Positions 32,609-41,256 of a stretch of 64,000 bases of DNA are shown here, piece by piece (the first letter of the stretch is position 1; each line of letters opens with the position of its first letter). This DNA is from JANOBD01 sp031411495. Lineage in GTDB: Bacteria; Planctomycetota; Phycisphaerae; Tepidisphaerales; Tepidisphaeraceae. The translations under genes were made by a program, and so were the position numbers. The stretch is taken from assembly GCA_031411495.1 (NCBI GenBank), contig JANOBD010000081.1, forward strand, positions 1 through 64,000, given 5' to 3'. The notes under the pieces were generated by a model. The model had not been told where the DNA came from, did not search any database, and saw only the letters and a list, made by a program, of their open reading frames with translations.

Positions 32609-34429
32609 TCACGCGTCTTTATGCTCGCCGTTGACGGCATTGCGGTCGCCATTCGCCGCGCCGTCGTCGCGCTTCGTGAGGTTTTCTACCACGCGTCCGG
32701 CAACGAGCTTGAGATCGTCGGGCATGGTTCGCATGAGCCCGTCCATGGCCGTTCCCAGGCTTGCGGCACGCATAAACTGCTCGCTCATCTTCGCCATGGT
32801 GGTCGGGTCGCCGAAGATCTGCATCTGCGCCTTGGCCATCATTGCGCCCATCGCTTCGGCGCTCTTGATGCGGAACTCCTTCTCGGCCTCGATGCGAAGC
32901 TTCTCGAGTTCGAACCGCAGGGCGGCGTCGCCGAACTCGCTTCGGTTGGCCAGGCTCTGGCGCTCGACTTCCACCCGCGCCTGCTCGACGTTGACGTCGA
33001 CCATCTTCAGGGCGCGATCGCCTTCAGCACGACGGGCGGCGCTGGTCGCATCGGCCTCGGCGAGCTTCAGGCGGGCCATCGACGTCATCTCGGCTGCCTG
33101 CTTCTCGGATTCGGCCTTCTTCACGTTGGTGTACGCCGCGACGTCCGCATCGGTCTGGTCGCGCAGCTTCTTCTCGTTGATCTGCTGCTGGGCGGCGATC
33201 AACTTGGTCGCCGCGACGCGCTCGGCCTCGCTGGTGATCTCGACCGTCGTCACCAACTGCTTGGCGCGTTCGCGTTCGGCTTCCGCGGTCAGCACCTGTG
33301 CCTGGGCGGCGGCGCGTTCCTGTTCCTTTTCGGCGATGGCGATTTCGCGCATCCGGCCGGCGACTTCGATCGACTTGCTCTTGTCGATCATCGCCGTCTC
33401 CTGCTCCTTCTGCCGCGCGACGAGCGCCACCTGCTTCATGATGTTCGCCGATTCGACCGCGAGCGTACGCTCGACCTCGGTCGTTTCGATCATCTTCATC
33501 TTTTCGATGTCGCGCCGCGCGATCGCTTCATCCTGCGTAATCTTGAACTCCTGCACTTCACGCGCGCGCTGCGCCTGAACCGTCGCGACTTTTGCCTTCT
33601 GTTCGGCTTCGAACTCGGCCTGTTCTCTCTCCATGCTCAGGACTTTCTTCTTGGTCGCGACGTTCTTGGTCACGATCTGTTCCGAAGAAAGCTGCTCGAT
33701 CTCATTGCGCTCGACCTTCGCCTTCTGCGTGATCTCGGCGATCTTGCGAAGTCCCTGCGCGTCGAAGACGTTGCGCTCCTGGAGTTGAGCCGTGTCGGTC
33801 TGATCGAGCGAGCTGATGGTGACGCTTTCGAGCGTCAGGCCGTTGCTGGCCAGGTCGTGGGTGATGATCTCCTGCACGCTGCTGGCGAACTCGTGCCGCT
33901 TGCTGTGGAGCTCGACGAGGTCTTTCGTTGCGGCCACGGTACGCAGCGCGCTCACGAGCTTTTCCTGTACGAGTTCGCTGACCGCGCCCGGATCGGTGTT
34001 CTTCGAACCGAGCGATCGGGCGGCCTGGAGGATGTCCTCCTTGTTCGCCTGCACCTTGATGTAGAACTCCGCGCTCAGGTCGACGCGGAGGTTGTCCTTC
34101 GTGATCAGGGCGTGCGCGCCGCGGCGTTCGACGTTGAGGCGCATCGTTTCCAGGCTCACGGGGATGAGCTGGTGGACGACCGGGAAAACGTATCGGCCGG
34201 AATCACAGATGACTTCCGCGCCGCCCCAGCCGGTGCGGACGAACGCCATGTTCGCCGAGCTCTTTCGGTAGAGCTTGGTGACCATCGTGAGGAAGGCGCT
34301 CACGATCAATAGCAAGCCGCCGAGGACCGACAGCACCGCCTGTGCACTGAAGGCAAGGCGGCCATCGGGAACGACCCATGGGCCGATCGCCAGAACCGCA
34401 CCGAGAATGAACATCACGAAGATAATCAT
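32609..34429 (-). CDS. Flotillin / YqiK-like SPFH-domain protein
   Basis: 606 residues. Two N-terminal hydrophobic segments (MIIFVMFILGAVLAIGPW; LSVLGGLLLIVSAFLTMV) are followed by the SPFH/PHB domain (about 60-240: MRLNVERRGAHALITKDNLR, VDLSAEFYIKVQ). A long Ala/Glu/Gln/Lys-rich coiled coil (about 250-540) contains the repeated AE/QE-rich helices of flotillins. Flotillins scaffold ordered membrane microdomains and oligomerise through the coiled coil. The upstream partner (34457-35284) is an NfeD/YqiJ-like protein; the same pairing occurs in E. coli yqiJ-yqiK and in floT loci, which supports the assignment. Confidence 0.88.
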   Translation of the reverse strand: MIIFVMFILGAVLAIGPWVVPDGRLAFSAQAVLSVLGGLLLIVSAFLTMVTKLYRKSSANMAFVRTGWGGAEVICDSGRYVFPVVHQLIPVSLETMRLNVERRGAHALITKDNLRVDLSAEFYIKVQANKEDILQAARSLGSKNTDPGAVSELVQEKLVSALRTVAATKDLVELHSKRHEFASSVQEIITHDLASNGLTLESVTISSLDQTDTAQLQERNVFDAQGLRKIAEITQKAKVERNEIEQLSSEQIVTKNVATKKKVLSMEREQAEFEAEQKAKVATVQAQRAREVQEFKITQDEAIARRDIEKMKMIETTEVERTLAVESANIMKQVALVARQKEQETAMIDKSKSIEVAGRMREIAIAEKEQERAAAQAQVLTAEAERERAKQLVTTVEITSEAERVAATKLIAAQQQINEKKLRDQTDADVAAYTNVKKAESEKQAAEMTSMARLKLAEADATSAARRAEGDRALKMVDVNVEQARVEVERQSLANRSEFGDAALRFELEKLRIEAEKEFRIKSAEAMGAMMAKAQMQIFGDPTTMAKMSEQFMRAASLGTAMDGLMRTMPDDLKLVAGRVVENLTKRDDGAANGDRNAVNGEHKDA

Positions 34430-34456
34430 GACGAAGCTCCTTTTCCCTGTTGTTGA

Positions 34457-35284
34457 TCACGCATGGCTCGGCGCCGCCCGGAACGACTGAAGTCGGTCCG
34501 GCGTCGTCACGTAGAACACGCGTTCGTTTCGATCAAATCGCATCAGCACAATCGCACGATTGGCCGAGATGATTTCCTGTCCGGGCGCAACACGGCAGGG
34601 CACCTGAATGCCCACGCCGCTGCCGTCCAATACTTTCGCGAGGCCGAAGTTGTCGTCGATCGGCAGGATGGCGGTGCCTTCCTGGCCGACGAGCTGCGGC
34701 AAGGTCTTGGCCGTCGATTCATCGCGCGGCATCACCTTGTTGAGCGCGCGGGTGATGAGCGCAGTGAGCGTCAGCGCGATGCCGGCCGTGATCGGCAGCG
34801 ACATGAAGCCGACCTTGTCGCCGTCGGCGATGGTCTTGTGCAGGAGCTGGTTCGTCGCGAAGCCGGTGATGCCCCAGCAGATGAGCAGGATCATCACCAT
34901 CAATGACAATGGCACCTTGCCGAAGCCGATGAGGTGAAGCAGCGACATCGCGCCGAAGCTGGACGACTTCTCGCCGTCGGCGTCGTGGTCCGAATCGCTG
35001 TCGTGATCCGAATCGCCGTCCGCGTCGTGATCGGCTTCAGCTTCCACTTCCGCGCTGGGCTCCCAGCGCAGATCGTTATCGGCGTCGGCGTCAACATCGT
35101 GGTCGACTTCGAGGCCGTGATCCGAATCGATGTCGTGATCGGCATCCGCATCCAGGTCGTGATCGACATCGGCATCGCCAAAGGTGATGCCCGTCATCAC
35201 GTAGACGCCGAGGTACGTCAGCGCGATCAGAAACGGCGCGAGGTAGATCAAGTTCCACCAGCCGAGTATCCATTGAATGGTCAT
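34457..35284 (-). CDS. YqiJ/NfeD-like membrane protein with Asp/His-rich loop
   Basis: 275 residues. One helix (about 10-33) is followed by a roughly 70-residue segment made almost only of Asp, His, Ser and Ala (DADVDHDLDADADHDIDSDH and similar, about 37-108). Two more helices follow (LHLIGFGKVPLSLMVMILLI; MSLPITAGIALTLTALI). The C-terminal part (about 200-275) looks like the OB-fold of NfeD/YqiJ proteins (LVGQEGTAILPIDDNFGLAK, GVGIQVPCRVAPGQEII). It probably works with the flotillin encoded directly downstream. The acidic His-rich loop looks metal-binding and is not part of the usual family. Confidence 0.78.
   Translation of the reverse strand: MTIQWILGWWNLIYLAPFLIALTYLGVYVMTGITFGDADVDHDLDADADHDIDSDHGLEVDHDVDADADNDLRWEPSAEVEAEADHDADGDSDHDSDSDHDADGEKSSSFGAMSLLHLIGFGKVPLSLMVMILLICWGITGFATNQLLHKTIADGDKVGFMSLPITAGIALTLTALITRALNKVMPRDESTAKTLPQLVGQEGTAILPIDDNFGLAKVLDGSGVGIQVPCRVAPGQEIISANRAIVLMRFDRNERVFYVTTPDRLQSFRAAPSHA
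34975..35185 (-). repeat. Degenerate tandem repeat encoding the Asp/His-rich loop
   Basis: Many near-copies of a GA(T/C)-CA(T/C)-GAC codon pattern (in plus orientation GTCGTGATC, GTCCGAATC, ATCGTGATC) follow each other. It looks like slippage-driven expansion of an Asp-His/Asp-Ser codon unit within the YqiJ-like gene. Confidence 0.6.
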
Positions 35285-35318
35285 GATCGCGTTCCCACGG
35301 GTCCCGTGGGCCTCCTGA
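35285..35318 (-). promoter_or_regulatory. Hairpin between Shine-Dalgarno and start of the YqiJ-like gene
   Basis: On the minus strand AGGAGG is followed at once by CCCACGGGACCCGTGGG, an 8-base inverted repeat about a 1-base centre, and then by 9 bases to the ATG. The Shine-Dalgarno is about 26 bases from the start in linear form but about 9 if the hairpin folds. Translation may therefore depend on folding. Confidence 0.45.
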
Positions 35319-35585
35319 CAGAGAGATATGCTAACGAAACCCGGGCGGGTGCGGGGGAGATCGGGGTTCCAAAGAAGACGTCGAAATCGAACGCACGTAA
35401 GTCGTCAATCGATCCATAAGTTAAGAAAATAGCAGGAGATGGCTCATCCGCCGCCGGATTCGCATGCTTGACGACGCGGCGGTTTGCCCCACGAGGCCGT
35501 GGCGGCCCGAGTTACGCGCGTTCTGGCATGCTTCGAATCGAATGTAAGTGCTTCAGCGAAGGATTGGCCGAAGGTGAAAACGCCT
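35319..35585. other. Intergenic, no gene seen
   Basis: The space between the phosphatase fusion stop and the YqiJ-like leader; it must carry the promoter of the yqiJ-yqiK-like pair. Two GCATGCTT words occur (35463, 35526). Nothing else is recognised. Confidence 0.4.
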
Positions 35586-37064
35586 TCATCCGCCAGCGAG
35601 AAGCCGCTCGCGGTACCTGGCAAGGCAGGCAACGATTTCCGGCCGTACGACGATGCCGTGGCGAATCGCGTAGAGCTGCCGGACGACATCATCGACCGAT
35701 TTCGAGCGGTCGGCTCGGAGCAGCACCGCGCCCGCGACCGCCGCCGAGCGCGAGTAGCCCGCTTTACAGTGAAGATAGACCCGGCCGGATCGCGAATGTT
35801 GGTCCACGAATGCAAGCGCGCGGTCCAACTGATCCAGCGAAGGCGCGGTGAGATCGGGAACCTGGATGCTGCAATAGGGCAGCGCGCGAAATAGTGCGGC
35901 CTCCGAAAACTCGCCCGTCAAGTCGAGTACCGCGACGACACCCTCGTCGACTGCGTGCTCCGCTTCGCGATCGGTTAGCCGTCGGCCGATGAGCAGCGAA
36001 TCGTTCACCGCGTCATACGCGTTGGATCGCTTCGTGTAGCCGCACCATGATAGCCACTGCCCGACCAGAAACGGGCCGAGCACGAGGTGCGTTGCGAGCG
36101 GAATCTTTCCGTCGCGCTTGCGATAGATCGAAGCGCCCGCGCCGAAGTAGCTCGAAGCGGCGATCGCGAGCGAAGTCGCCGGCCAGAGCAGCCAGAGCGA
36201 CCACCAGACGTAACTGAACGACAACGCGGCAAGCAGCAACGAGAGCGCGAGGTAGCGAAAGCCGACCTTGCGATTGCCACGAGCGCGATCGGGTGCCCCG
36301 GGGCAACGTACTCGTTGACCCGCGTTGGAGACTGCCGGTACGTCAACGGCGCGGGTCATGAGTACATGCCCCGGGGCACCCTTCGCACTCCGATCCTTGA
36401 ACGCGTAATAACACACCGTCGCCAAGCCAAATCCGCCGACGATGTCCACCACATGGTGCTGGTAGATCAGCAGCGTCGAGAACCCGATCAGGCTGAACCA
36501 GAGGTGCACGAGCCCGCGGACAATGCCGCGCGTGTGCCGGACATAGGTGCCGACCAGGATCGTCCGCAGCGCGATGTGAAGCGATGGAAACAGGTTGTGC
36601 GGCTGGTCGAACGAGTCGAGAAACCGAAAGATCGGCCCGAGCCAGCCGTCCACGCTCGGCCGCGGCACGGCGGTCGTCAGCGGCATCAGCCAGAAGAATA
36701 CGCCCGCTGCCGCGATCGCAAACATGATCCGTTTCGCCAGCGTCATGCGTTCTTCACGACTCGCGCACATGAACGGCGCGAAGAAGAAGAACAGGTCGAT
36801 CGACATGTACGGGATCACCAGGATCGGCACGAACGGAATGAACCGTTCCCACGCGTAGTACCACGTGCCGACACGATCGTGAGGCAGGTGCATCGCGTGC
36901 GCGTTGGTCATGCCGTAGACGAGCATGAACCACGCGCTGAGTCCGAGCGAGGTGAGCAGGGCGGGAACGTGTCGACGGAAGCGCGACGCCTCCGACTCCG
37001 CATCAGGCGGAGCGGATGCGACGTCGGCGACTTTCGCCGTGTTGACCTGATCTGCAGGTTTCAA
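35586..37064 (-). CDS. PAP2 phosphatase fused to a dual-specificity protein phosphatase
   Basis: About 492 residues. The first half is a polytopic PAP2 domain with the lipid-phosphatase motifs PHNLFPSLHIALR and YQHHVVDIVGG. The second half has two or three more helices and ends in a cysteine phosphatase domain with HCKAGYSRSAAVAGAVLL, the C-X5-R signature. This PAP2/dual-specificity combination is a known bacterial architecture, probably acting on membrane lipid or inositol phosphates. Between the two halves about 30 residues are encoded by a 91-base palindromic element (36291-36381). The start is uncertain: TTG 37064 (GAGGG 9 bases upstream) is preferred over GTG 37142, which would overlap the DUF4139 stop. 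Confidence 0.8.
   Translation of the reverse strand: MKPADQVNTAKVADVASAPPDAESEASRFRRHVPALLTSLGLSAWFMLVYGMTNAHAMHLPHDRVGTWYYAWERFIPFVPILVIPYMSIDLFFFFAPFMCASREERMTLAKRIMFAIAAAGVFFWLMPLTTAVPRPSVDGWLGPIFRFLDSFDQPHNLFPSLHIALRTILVGTYVRHTRGIVRGLVHLWFSLIGFSTLLIYQHHVVDIVGGFGLATVCYYAFKDRSAKGAPGHVLMTRAVDVPAVSNAGQRVRCPGAPDRARGNRKVGFRYLALSLLLAALSFSYVWWSLWLLWPATSLAIAASSYFGAGASIYRKRDGKIPLATHLVLGPFLVGQWLSWCGYTKRSNAYDAVNDSLLIGRRLTDREAEHAVDEGVVAVLDLTGEFSEAALFRALPYCSIQVPDLTAPSLDQLDRALAFVDQHSRSGRVYLHCKAGYSRSAAVAGAVLLRADRSKSVDDVVRQLYAIRHGIVVRPEIVACLARYRERLLAGG
36291..36381. mobile_element. MITE-like palindromic element inside the PAP2-phosphatase gene, read in frame
   Basis: GGGTGCCCCGGGGCA (36291-36305) and TGCCCCGGGGCACCC (36367-36381) are perfect 15-base inverted repeats, followed inward by GTACTC/GAGTAC and by TTGACCCGCG/CGCGGGTCA. 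The whole 91 bases can fold into one long hairpin. It encodes the linker between the PAP2 domain and the phosphatase module. Confidence 0.65.
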
Positions 37065-37131
37065 GCGTTTCGTCCCTCGCGCTCTCCGATGTAGAGAGCG
37101 CGGGGAGCATAAACGCCTTCGGCCCGAACGG

Positions 37132-38949
37132 CTATTTCCCACCCGTCCCGACCAGGCTCAGGTTGCGGTCGTGCTCGATCGAGAGCGAATACCTGATCGT
37201 GGTTGCGGCAGCGCCGATCGCCTGCGGCTTCACGCCGAGCGTCCACTGCAGCATTCCCTTCTTCTTGAGCAGTTCGGCATCGTCCATCGGCTTGGGATCA
37301 CTGGAGACGAGCTGGACTTTCAGCTCCTTCCCGCTCGAGACCGGCAGGCGATCCTGCACACGGATGGTGGCGGGGGACGCGCCGAAGTTTTCCAGCGAGA
37401 TGCGGTATTCGAAGCCGGTGATCTTGTTGCCGCCGGAGATGGATTCGGTCTTGTCGACGAGTTCGCGCTGCACGCGCAGTGAGCTGTCGATGCCGAAGCC
37501 GACGGTGAACTGCTCGCCGGCCGCCACGGTGGGCAGATCTCCGGCTCCGACGAAATCGCCGTCGAGGTAGCTCATCGTCGGGCCGGCCAGCAGGAGCTGG
37601 TTGCTGGCGTTGGTGACCTTCGCCTCGTTGTAGACATAGCTGGTGAGCACCGGCACGGCGAGCTTGTAGAACTCGCCCGCCATCTTCACGCTGGCGATGC
37701 TCACGAGCTGCTGGTCGGATCGACTCGGGAGCGAGGTCGTGTCCGGCAGCACATAGGTGACGGTCACGCTCTCGGTTGGCTTCTGGCGATTGATCTCGAC
37801 GGCCACTTCCTTGCGGGCGGTGTATTCGAGCTGCTGGGCTTCGGCGGCGGCGGAGTTGAGCGCCTTGAGGTTGTCTTTGAAGAGCTCGCCCTGCGGCTGA
37901 ACAGAGCCGGCACCCATTTGGCCTCCTACACCATCGTGTGACGCATTGCCTGCGAAGTTGTTGAACGCATCGCTTCTGCGTTGCGAGAGCGCGCGGGCGT
38001 AATCGACGGACTGTGCGGCCTGATCGCGATCCCGATTCTCGCCGGCGTTGACGAGCGCGACCGTCATCACGTCCAGCGTCGGCGCTCGGGCAATGACGGA
38101 AGGCGTCGCGGTCGAGAGCGTCATCTTCACGTTGCTCCAGTCTTCGCCGCTCACCTGCGTCACCATCGCCTGGTAGTGCAGGTCGACATCGGCCGACCCG
38201 GTCGCGGCGCGGAGCGTGTACGAAGGCGCCCAGCTCGCATTCGCCACGAGATACTTCAGCCGCACCTTCGCGCCGGCTTTTTTCACGTCGACCGTAAGGA
38301 CGGCCTCGCGCGCCGTCTTCTGCGCGCCGCCGGTGATCTCGCCTTTTTTCCGGTTGAGCAACTCGATCTGGCCATTCAGGTCGGCGAGCTTCTGCTGCCC
38401 CGTGAGTGTGCCGGTGGCCACCTTTTGACGCTCGGCGAGAATGAACTCGGTGAGTTTCTGCAGCGTCTCGGCATTCAGCACGCCACGCGTGAGCTCGACA
38501 TTCGCGGTCGGCGCGGCAAATCCTTCGAGCGTGTCGAGATAGGCGCTGTGTCGGCTCAGCACGTCGAGCTGAGACTGCTCGGCGGCGACGGATTGCGCGA
38601 GCTTGGCGATGTCGAGATCGAGCTTGCGGACTTCCTCGCGCACATCATCCATCACCGCCCGCATCCGCGCGCGGACGTTGCGGACCTGTGCATCGCCTTC
38701 CACCTCCGCGTACACGCTGCCCTGCAGGATGGCTGCGGGGAGGTCGGTCACCACGATGTCCTGCAGGCCGACATCTTTGGGCAGATCGATCACCCGCGTC
38801 ACCAGCGCCTGCCCGCGATAGACGGTCACGGCATCGATATTGCCGCGGATGTTGACCGGATCGGCACCGAGTGTGGCCGAGACGGCGGAAAGAAGGATGG
38901 CGAGGGCGAACGCATTTCGACGTGAAAAAGTACTCTGACGCAGGTTCAT
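37132..38949 (-). CDS. Exported DUF4139 (mucoidy-inhibitor-like) protein
   Basis: 605 residues from ATG 38949, which gives a clean signal peptide (FSRRNAFALAILLSAVSATLGA) and has GGAG 7 bases upstream. The N-terminal domain has VTVYRGQALVTRVIDLP and DIVVTDLPAAILQGSVYAEV. Next come a coiled coil (about 75-230) and the DUF4139 beta-rich domain (about 220-605: VRLKYLVANASWAPSYTLRA, SGEDWSNVKMTLSTATP, SLENFGASPATIRVQDRLPV, LQWTLGVKPQAIG). Proteins of this type occur from bacteria to fungi; function is not settled. The first 31 codons of the longer frame are unlikely to be translated. Confidence 0.85.
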   Translation of the reverse strand: MNLRQSTFSRRNAFALAILLSAVSATLGADPVNIRGNIDAVTVYRGQALVTRVIDLPKDVGLQDIVVTDLPAAILQGSVYAEVEGDAQVRNVRARMRAVMDDVREEVRKLDLDIAKLAQSVAAEQSQLDVLSRHSAYLDTLEGFAAPTANVELTRGVLNAETLQKLTEFILAERQKVATGTLTGQQKLADLNGQIELLNRKKGEITGGAQKTAREAVLTVDVKKAGAKVRLKYLVANASWAPSYTLRAATGSADVDLHYQAMVTQVSGEDWSNVKMTLSTATPSVIARAPTLDVMTVALVNAGENRDRDQAAQSVDYARALSQRRSDAFNNFAGNASHDGVGGQMGAGSVQPQGELFKDNLKALNSAAAEAQQLEYTARKEVAVEINRQKPTESVTVTYVLPDTTSLPSRSDQQLVSIASVKMAGEFYKLAVPVLTSYVYNEAKVTNASNQLLLAGPTMSYLDGDFVGAGDLPTVAAGEQFTVGFGIDSSLRVQRELVDKTESISGGNKITGFEYRISLENFGASPATIRVQDRLPVSSGKELKVQLVSSDPKPMDDAELLKKKGMLQWTLGVKPQAIGAAATTIRYSLSIEHDRNLSLVGTGGK

Positions 38950-39101
38950 AGGTGGCTCCGTTGGTTGACCCGACGTTGGACGCGTCAACCGCCGGGTAGT
39001 TCCGCGGTGGCGAAAATCGCCAGCGAATGGGGCGTTTCTCATCGCCGATTGCGATCCACCCGAACGCCCGTTAGCGTTTCCACTTCACAGGAGACACTTA
39101 C

Positions 39102-40109
39102 ATGGTGAAGCTGGCGATTGTCGGTTGTGGCGGGATGGCTCAGGGACACGGGCAGACGCTCGCGAGCATGCCGGATGTGAAGCTCGTCGCGTTCTGCGAC
39201 ATCATCAAGTCGCGGGCCGAAGCGTTTCGCGAGAAGTACGCGAAGGAGGCGCAGGTCTTCGAATCGCACTCCGACATGGTGAAGTCGATGAAGGGCAAGC
39301 TCGACGGCGTCGTCAACGTCACGCCGCACACCGTACACTACCCGCAGTGCAAGGAAGCCCTCGAAGCCGGCCTGCACGTGCTCGTCGAGAAGCCGATGGT
39401 CACCAACATCGACCACGCGTACGACCTCTGGAAAACCGTCAACGCCAGCGGCAAGGTCTTCCAGATCGCGTTCCAGGCGCCGTACTCGTCCGAGTTCCAG
39501 GCCATCAAGAAACTCCGCGACTCGGGCGAACTCGGCAAAGTGCAATTGATCCAGGGATGGCTCGCCCAGAACTGGCGCACCAACACCATCGGCACCTGGC
39601 GGCAGGACCCGAAAATGTCCGGCGGCGGCCAGATGTACGACAGCGGCGCGCACACGCTCAACGCCATCATGTGGATCATGAACGAGCCCGTCGTCGAAGT
39701 GGCCTGCATGTACGACAAGATGGAAACGCCGGTCGACATCAACGGCATCGTCATGATGAAGTTCCAGAGCGGCGCGATGGGCACCGTCTGCATCGGCGGC
39801 AACTCGCCCGGCTGGGACACCGACCTGCGCGTCCAGTCCGACACGATGCAGGTCCGCACCTTCCCGCACGGCGGCTTCCTCGAATGCATGCGCTTCGGCC
39901 GCAAGTTTTATCCGAAGGTGGAGTTCGACAACTCGCCCGGCGCGTTCACGCCGCACAAGAACTTCATCGAGGTCATCCAGGGCAAGGCCCAGCCGGTCGC
40001 GCCGGTCCGCTACGGCGCGCTGCTGAGCGCCCTGATGGACGCGATGTACGACAGCGCGGCCAAGGGTGCGCCGGTGAAGGTGAAGCCGGTGCCGGAGAAA
40101 TTGGACTGA
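39102..40109 (+). CDS. Gfo/Idh/MocA family oxidoreductase
   Basis: 335 residues. The N-terminal Rossmann fold has KLAIVGCGGMAQGHGQTLAS, and the family EKP motif appears as LHVLVEKPMVTN, with Lys contacting cofactor and substrate. The C-terminal domain has GGGQMYDSGAHTLNAIMWIM, with the family's catalytic-region His. It is an NAD(P)-dependent dehydrogenase of a sugar, inositol or related polyol; the substrate cannot be told. AGGAG is 9 bases upstream. The gene is divergent from the DUF4139 gene and ends before a CCCTCTCCCG hairpin. Phycisphaerae carry many paralogues of this family. Confidence 0.88.
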   Translation: MVKLAIVGCGGMAQGHGQTLASMPDVKLVAFCDIIKSRAEAFREKYAKEAQVFESHSDMVKSMKGKLDGVVNVTPHTVHYPQCKEALEAGLHVLVEKPMVTNIDHAYDLWKTVNASGKVFQIAFQAPYSSEFQAIKKLRDSGELGKVQLIQGWLAQNWRTNTIGTWRQDPKMSGGGQMYDSGAHTLNAIMWIMNEPVVEVACMYDKMETPVDINGIVMMKFQSGAMGTVCIGGNSPGWDTDLRVQSDTMQVRTFPHGGFLECMRFGRKFYPKVEFDNSPGAFTPHKNFIEVIQGKAQPVAPVRYGALLSALMDAMYDSAAKGAPVKVKPVPEKLD

Positions 40110-40143
40110 TCCGCGAAGGGGCGCGAAGAGGAGAAGTCTAGTC

Positions 40144-40167
40144 CCCTCTCCCGTTTGCGGGAGAGGG
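40144..40167 (+). terminator. Hairpin after the oxidoreductase gene
   Basis: CCCTCTCCCG, TTTG loop, CGGGAGAGGG, perfect over 10 pairs, 35 bases after the stop. It resembles a widespread REP-type palindrome and may act as terminator or mRNA end protector. Confidence 0.55.
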
Positions 40168-40200
40168 TTCTGCCGTGGGCTCAAGTCAAAGAGCGGCAGG

Positions 40201-40250
40201 GCGTGTGAGACACGTCGCGCGTGTGAACTACACCGCGTGTGTGCAGTAGG
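40201..40250 (+). repeat. Three imperfect GCGTGTG-starting repeats
   Basis: GCGTGTGAGACACGTC, GCGTGTGAACTACACC and GCGTGTGTGCAGTAGG follow each other with 1-2 base gaps in the leader region of the PEP-CTERM gene. Function unknown. Confidence 0.35.
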
Positions 40251-40388
40251 GCCGACAAGACAGCGAGTCGGCACACGGTTCCCGCATGACCGGAGCAGGC
40301 GGAATGAACGGTTCGCACAAAACCCATACGAACTCTACAAAGCTTTATTCTTAATTGCCAAGTATGGGGCGGTTGGTAGGATCATGTG

Positions 40389-41117
40389 ATGGCCAACCCA
40401 CTCCGAACTGCGCTTGCCGGTCTGGTTCTCGCTTTGGCGCTTAGCCCGACAGCGCATGCTGGCAAAAAACTGTACGTTGGGAATCTGCCGTTTTCGCCGA
40501 CAGACTCCGCGTTACGCGTGATTGACGAAGCCTTTCAGCCCCCGCTCGAGCTGGAGAGTATGGGGCTGAGGGTCGAGTCGGCCGGGACGCCTTCTAATCC
40601 TGCCCTCCGTCTGCCCGTCGCAATCACGCTCGGCGTGACAGATCCCGACGCCTTCGGGCGGGGCGACAGCGGTTTCGCCAATTATGTTTACAATGGGGCG
40701 GCCACGAATTATCCCGAGGCGTCTCAGATCCTTTCGCAGGTGGTGATGCTTGATTCCGATACCGGCGCGCCTGCGAGAATGAAGACGGGGACCGTCAAGT
40801 TCTTCAACGATGCCAAACGCTTCAGTTTTGATCTAGAGAGCACGCGGGCCGACGGGATTGGGAACTCTTACGCGATGTATGGCGTCATGAAGGCCGCGCA
40901 GACGGGGTTAACGTTCGGCGACATCCGGCTTTCCACCCCGGCCGCTGACGGCACGTTTCAACTCGTCACCGAGATCTTCTACGACAATACGGGTGCGTTC
41001 GATCCGGCCGTGCCGATGTTCGCGCTGATGGTGACGCCCGTCCCCGAACCCGCCAGCGCCGGGATCGCCTTGTGCACGATGGCAGCGTCCCTGCGTATGC
41101 GAAAGCGCAGGTCGTAG
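40389..41117 (+). CDS. PEP-CTERM sorting-domain protein
   Basis: 242 residues. A signal peptide (RTALAGLVLALALSPTAHA) precedes a soluble domain of unknown function (about 26-215), then the PEP-CTERM tripartite tail: VPEPASAGIALCTMAASLRM ending in RKRRS. Such tails are recognised by exosortase/EpsH and lead to processing at the outer surface with exopolysaccharide; no exosortase gene lies in this window. Upstream DNA (40318-40375) is AT-rich compared with the surroundings, consistent with a promoter. GTG 40386 directly before the ATG is an equal alternative start. Confidence 0.75.
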   Translation: MANPLRTALAGLVLALALSPTAHAGKKLYVGNLPFSPTDSALRVIDEAFQPPLELESMGLRVESAGTPSNPALRLPVAITLGVTDPDAFGRGDSGFANYVYNGAATNYPEASQILSQVVMLDSDTGAPARMKTGTVKFFNDAKRFSFDLESTRADGIGNSYAMYGVMKAAQTGLTFGDIRLSTPAADGTFQLVTEIFYDNTGAFDPAVPMFALMVTPVPEPASAGIALCTMAASLRMRKRRS

Positions 41118-41185
41118 TCCTAACGGCAGTGAGGAAGAAGATGCCGCCTTCGAAATTGGACCGAATATAGTTCGGCATGCTCAAT

Positions 41186-41250
41186 GTAGGGTGGGGCCTG
41201 CCCCGCCGTTCGTTGTTGTTGGTTACGTGGTGGGGCAGGCCCCACCCTAC
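41186..41250. terminator. Long inverted repeat between convergent genes
   Basis: GTAGGGTGGGGCCTGCCCC (41186-41204) and its exact reverse complement (41232-41250) enclose 27 bases. It lies between the convergent PEP-CTERM and glutamate dehydrogenase genes and ends 6 bases from the latter's stop. It is probably a bidirectional terminator or a dispersed palindromic repeat. Confidence 0.6.
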
Positions 41251-41256
41251 GAGGGA

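Noticed and set aside
32504..34312. 602-codon open frame opposite the flotillin-like gene
   Set aside because: Leu/Arg/Asp/His-rich antisense reading of the coiled-coil region, with no family features.
34975..35185. CRISPR-like regular repeats
   Set aside because: The periodicity follows Asp/His codons within one reading frame; there are no unique spacers of constant length.
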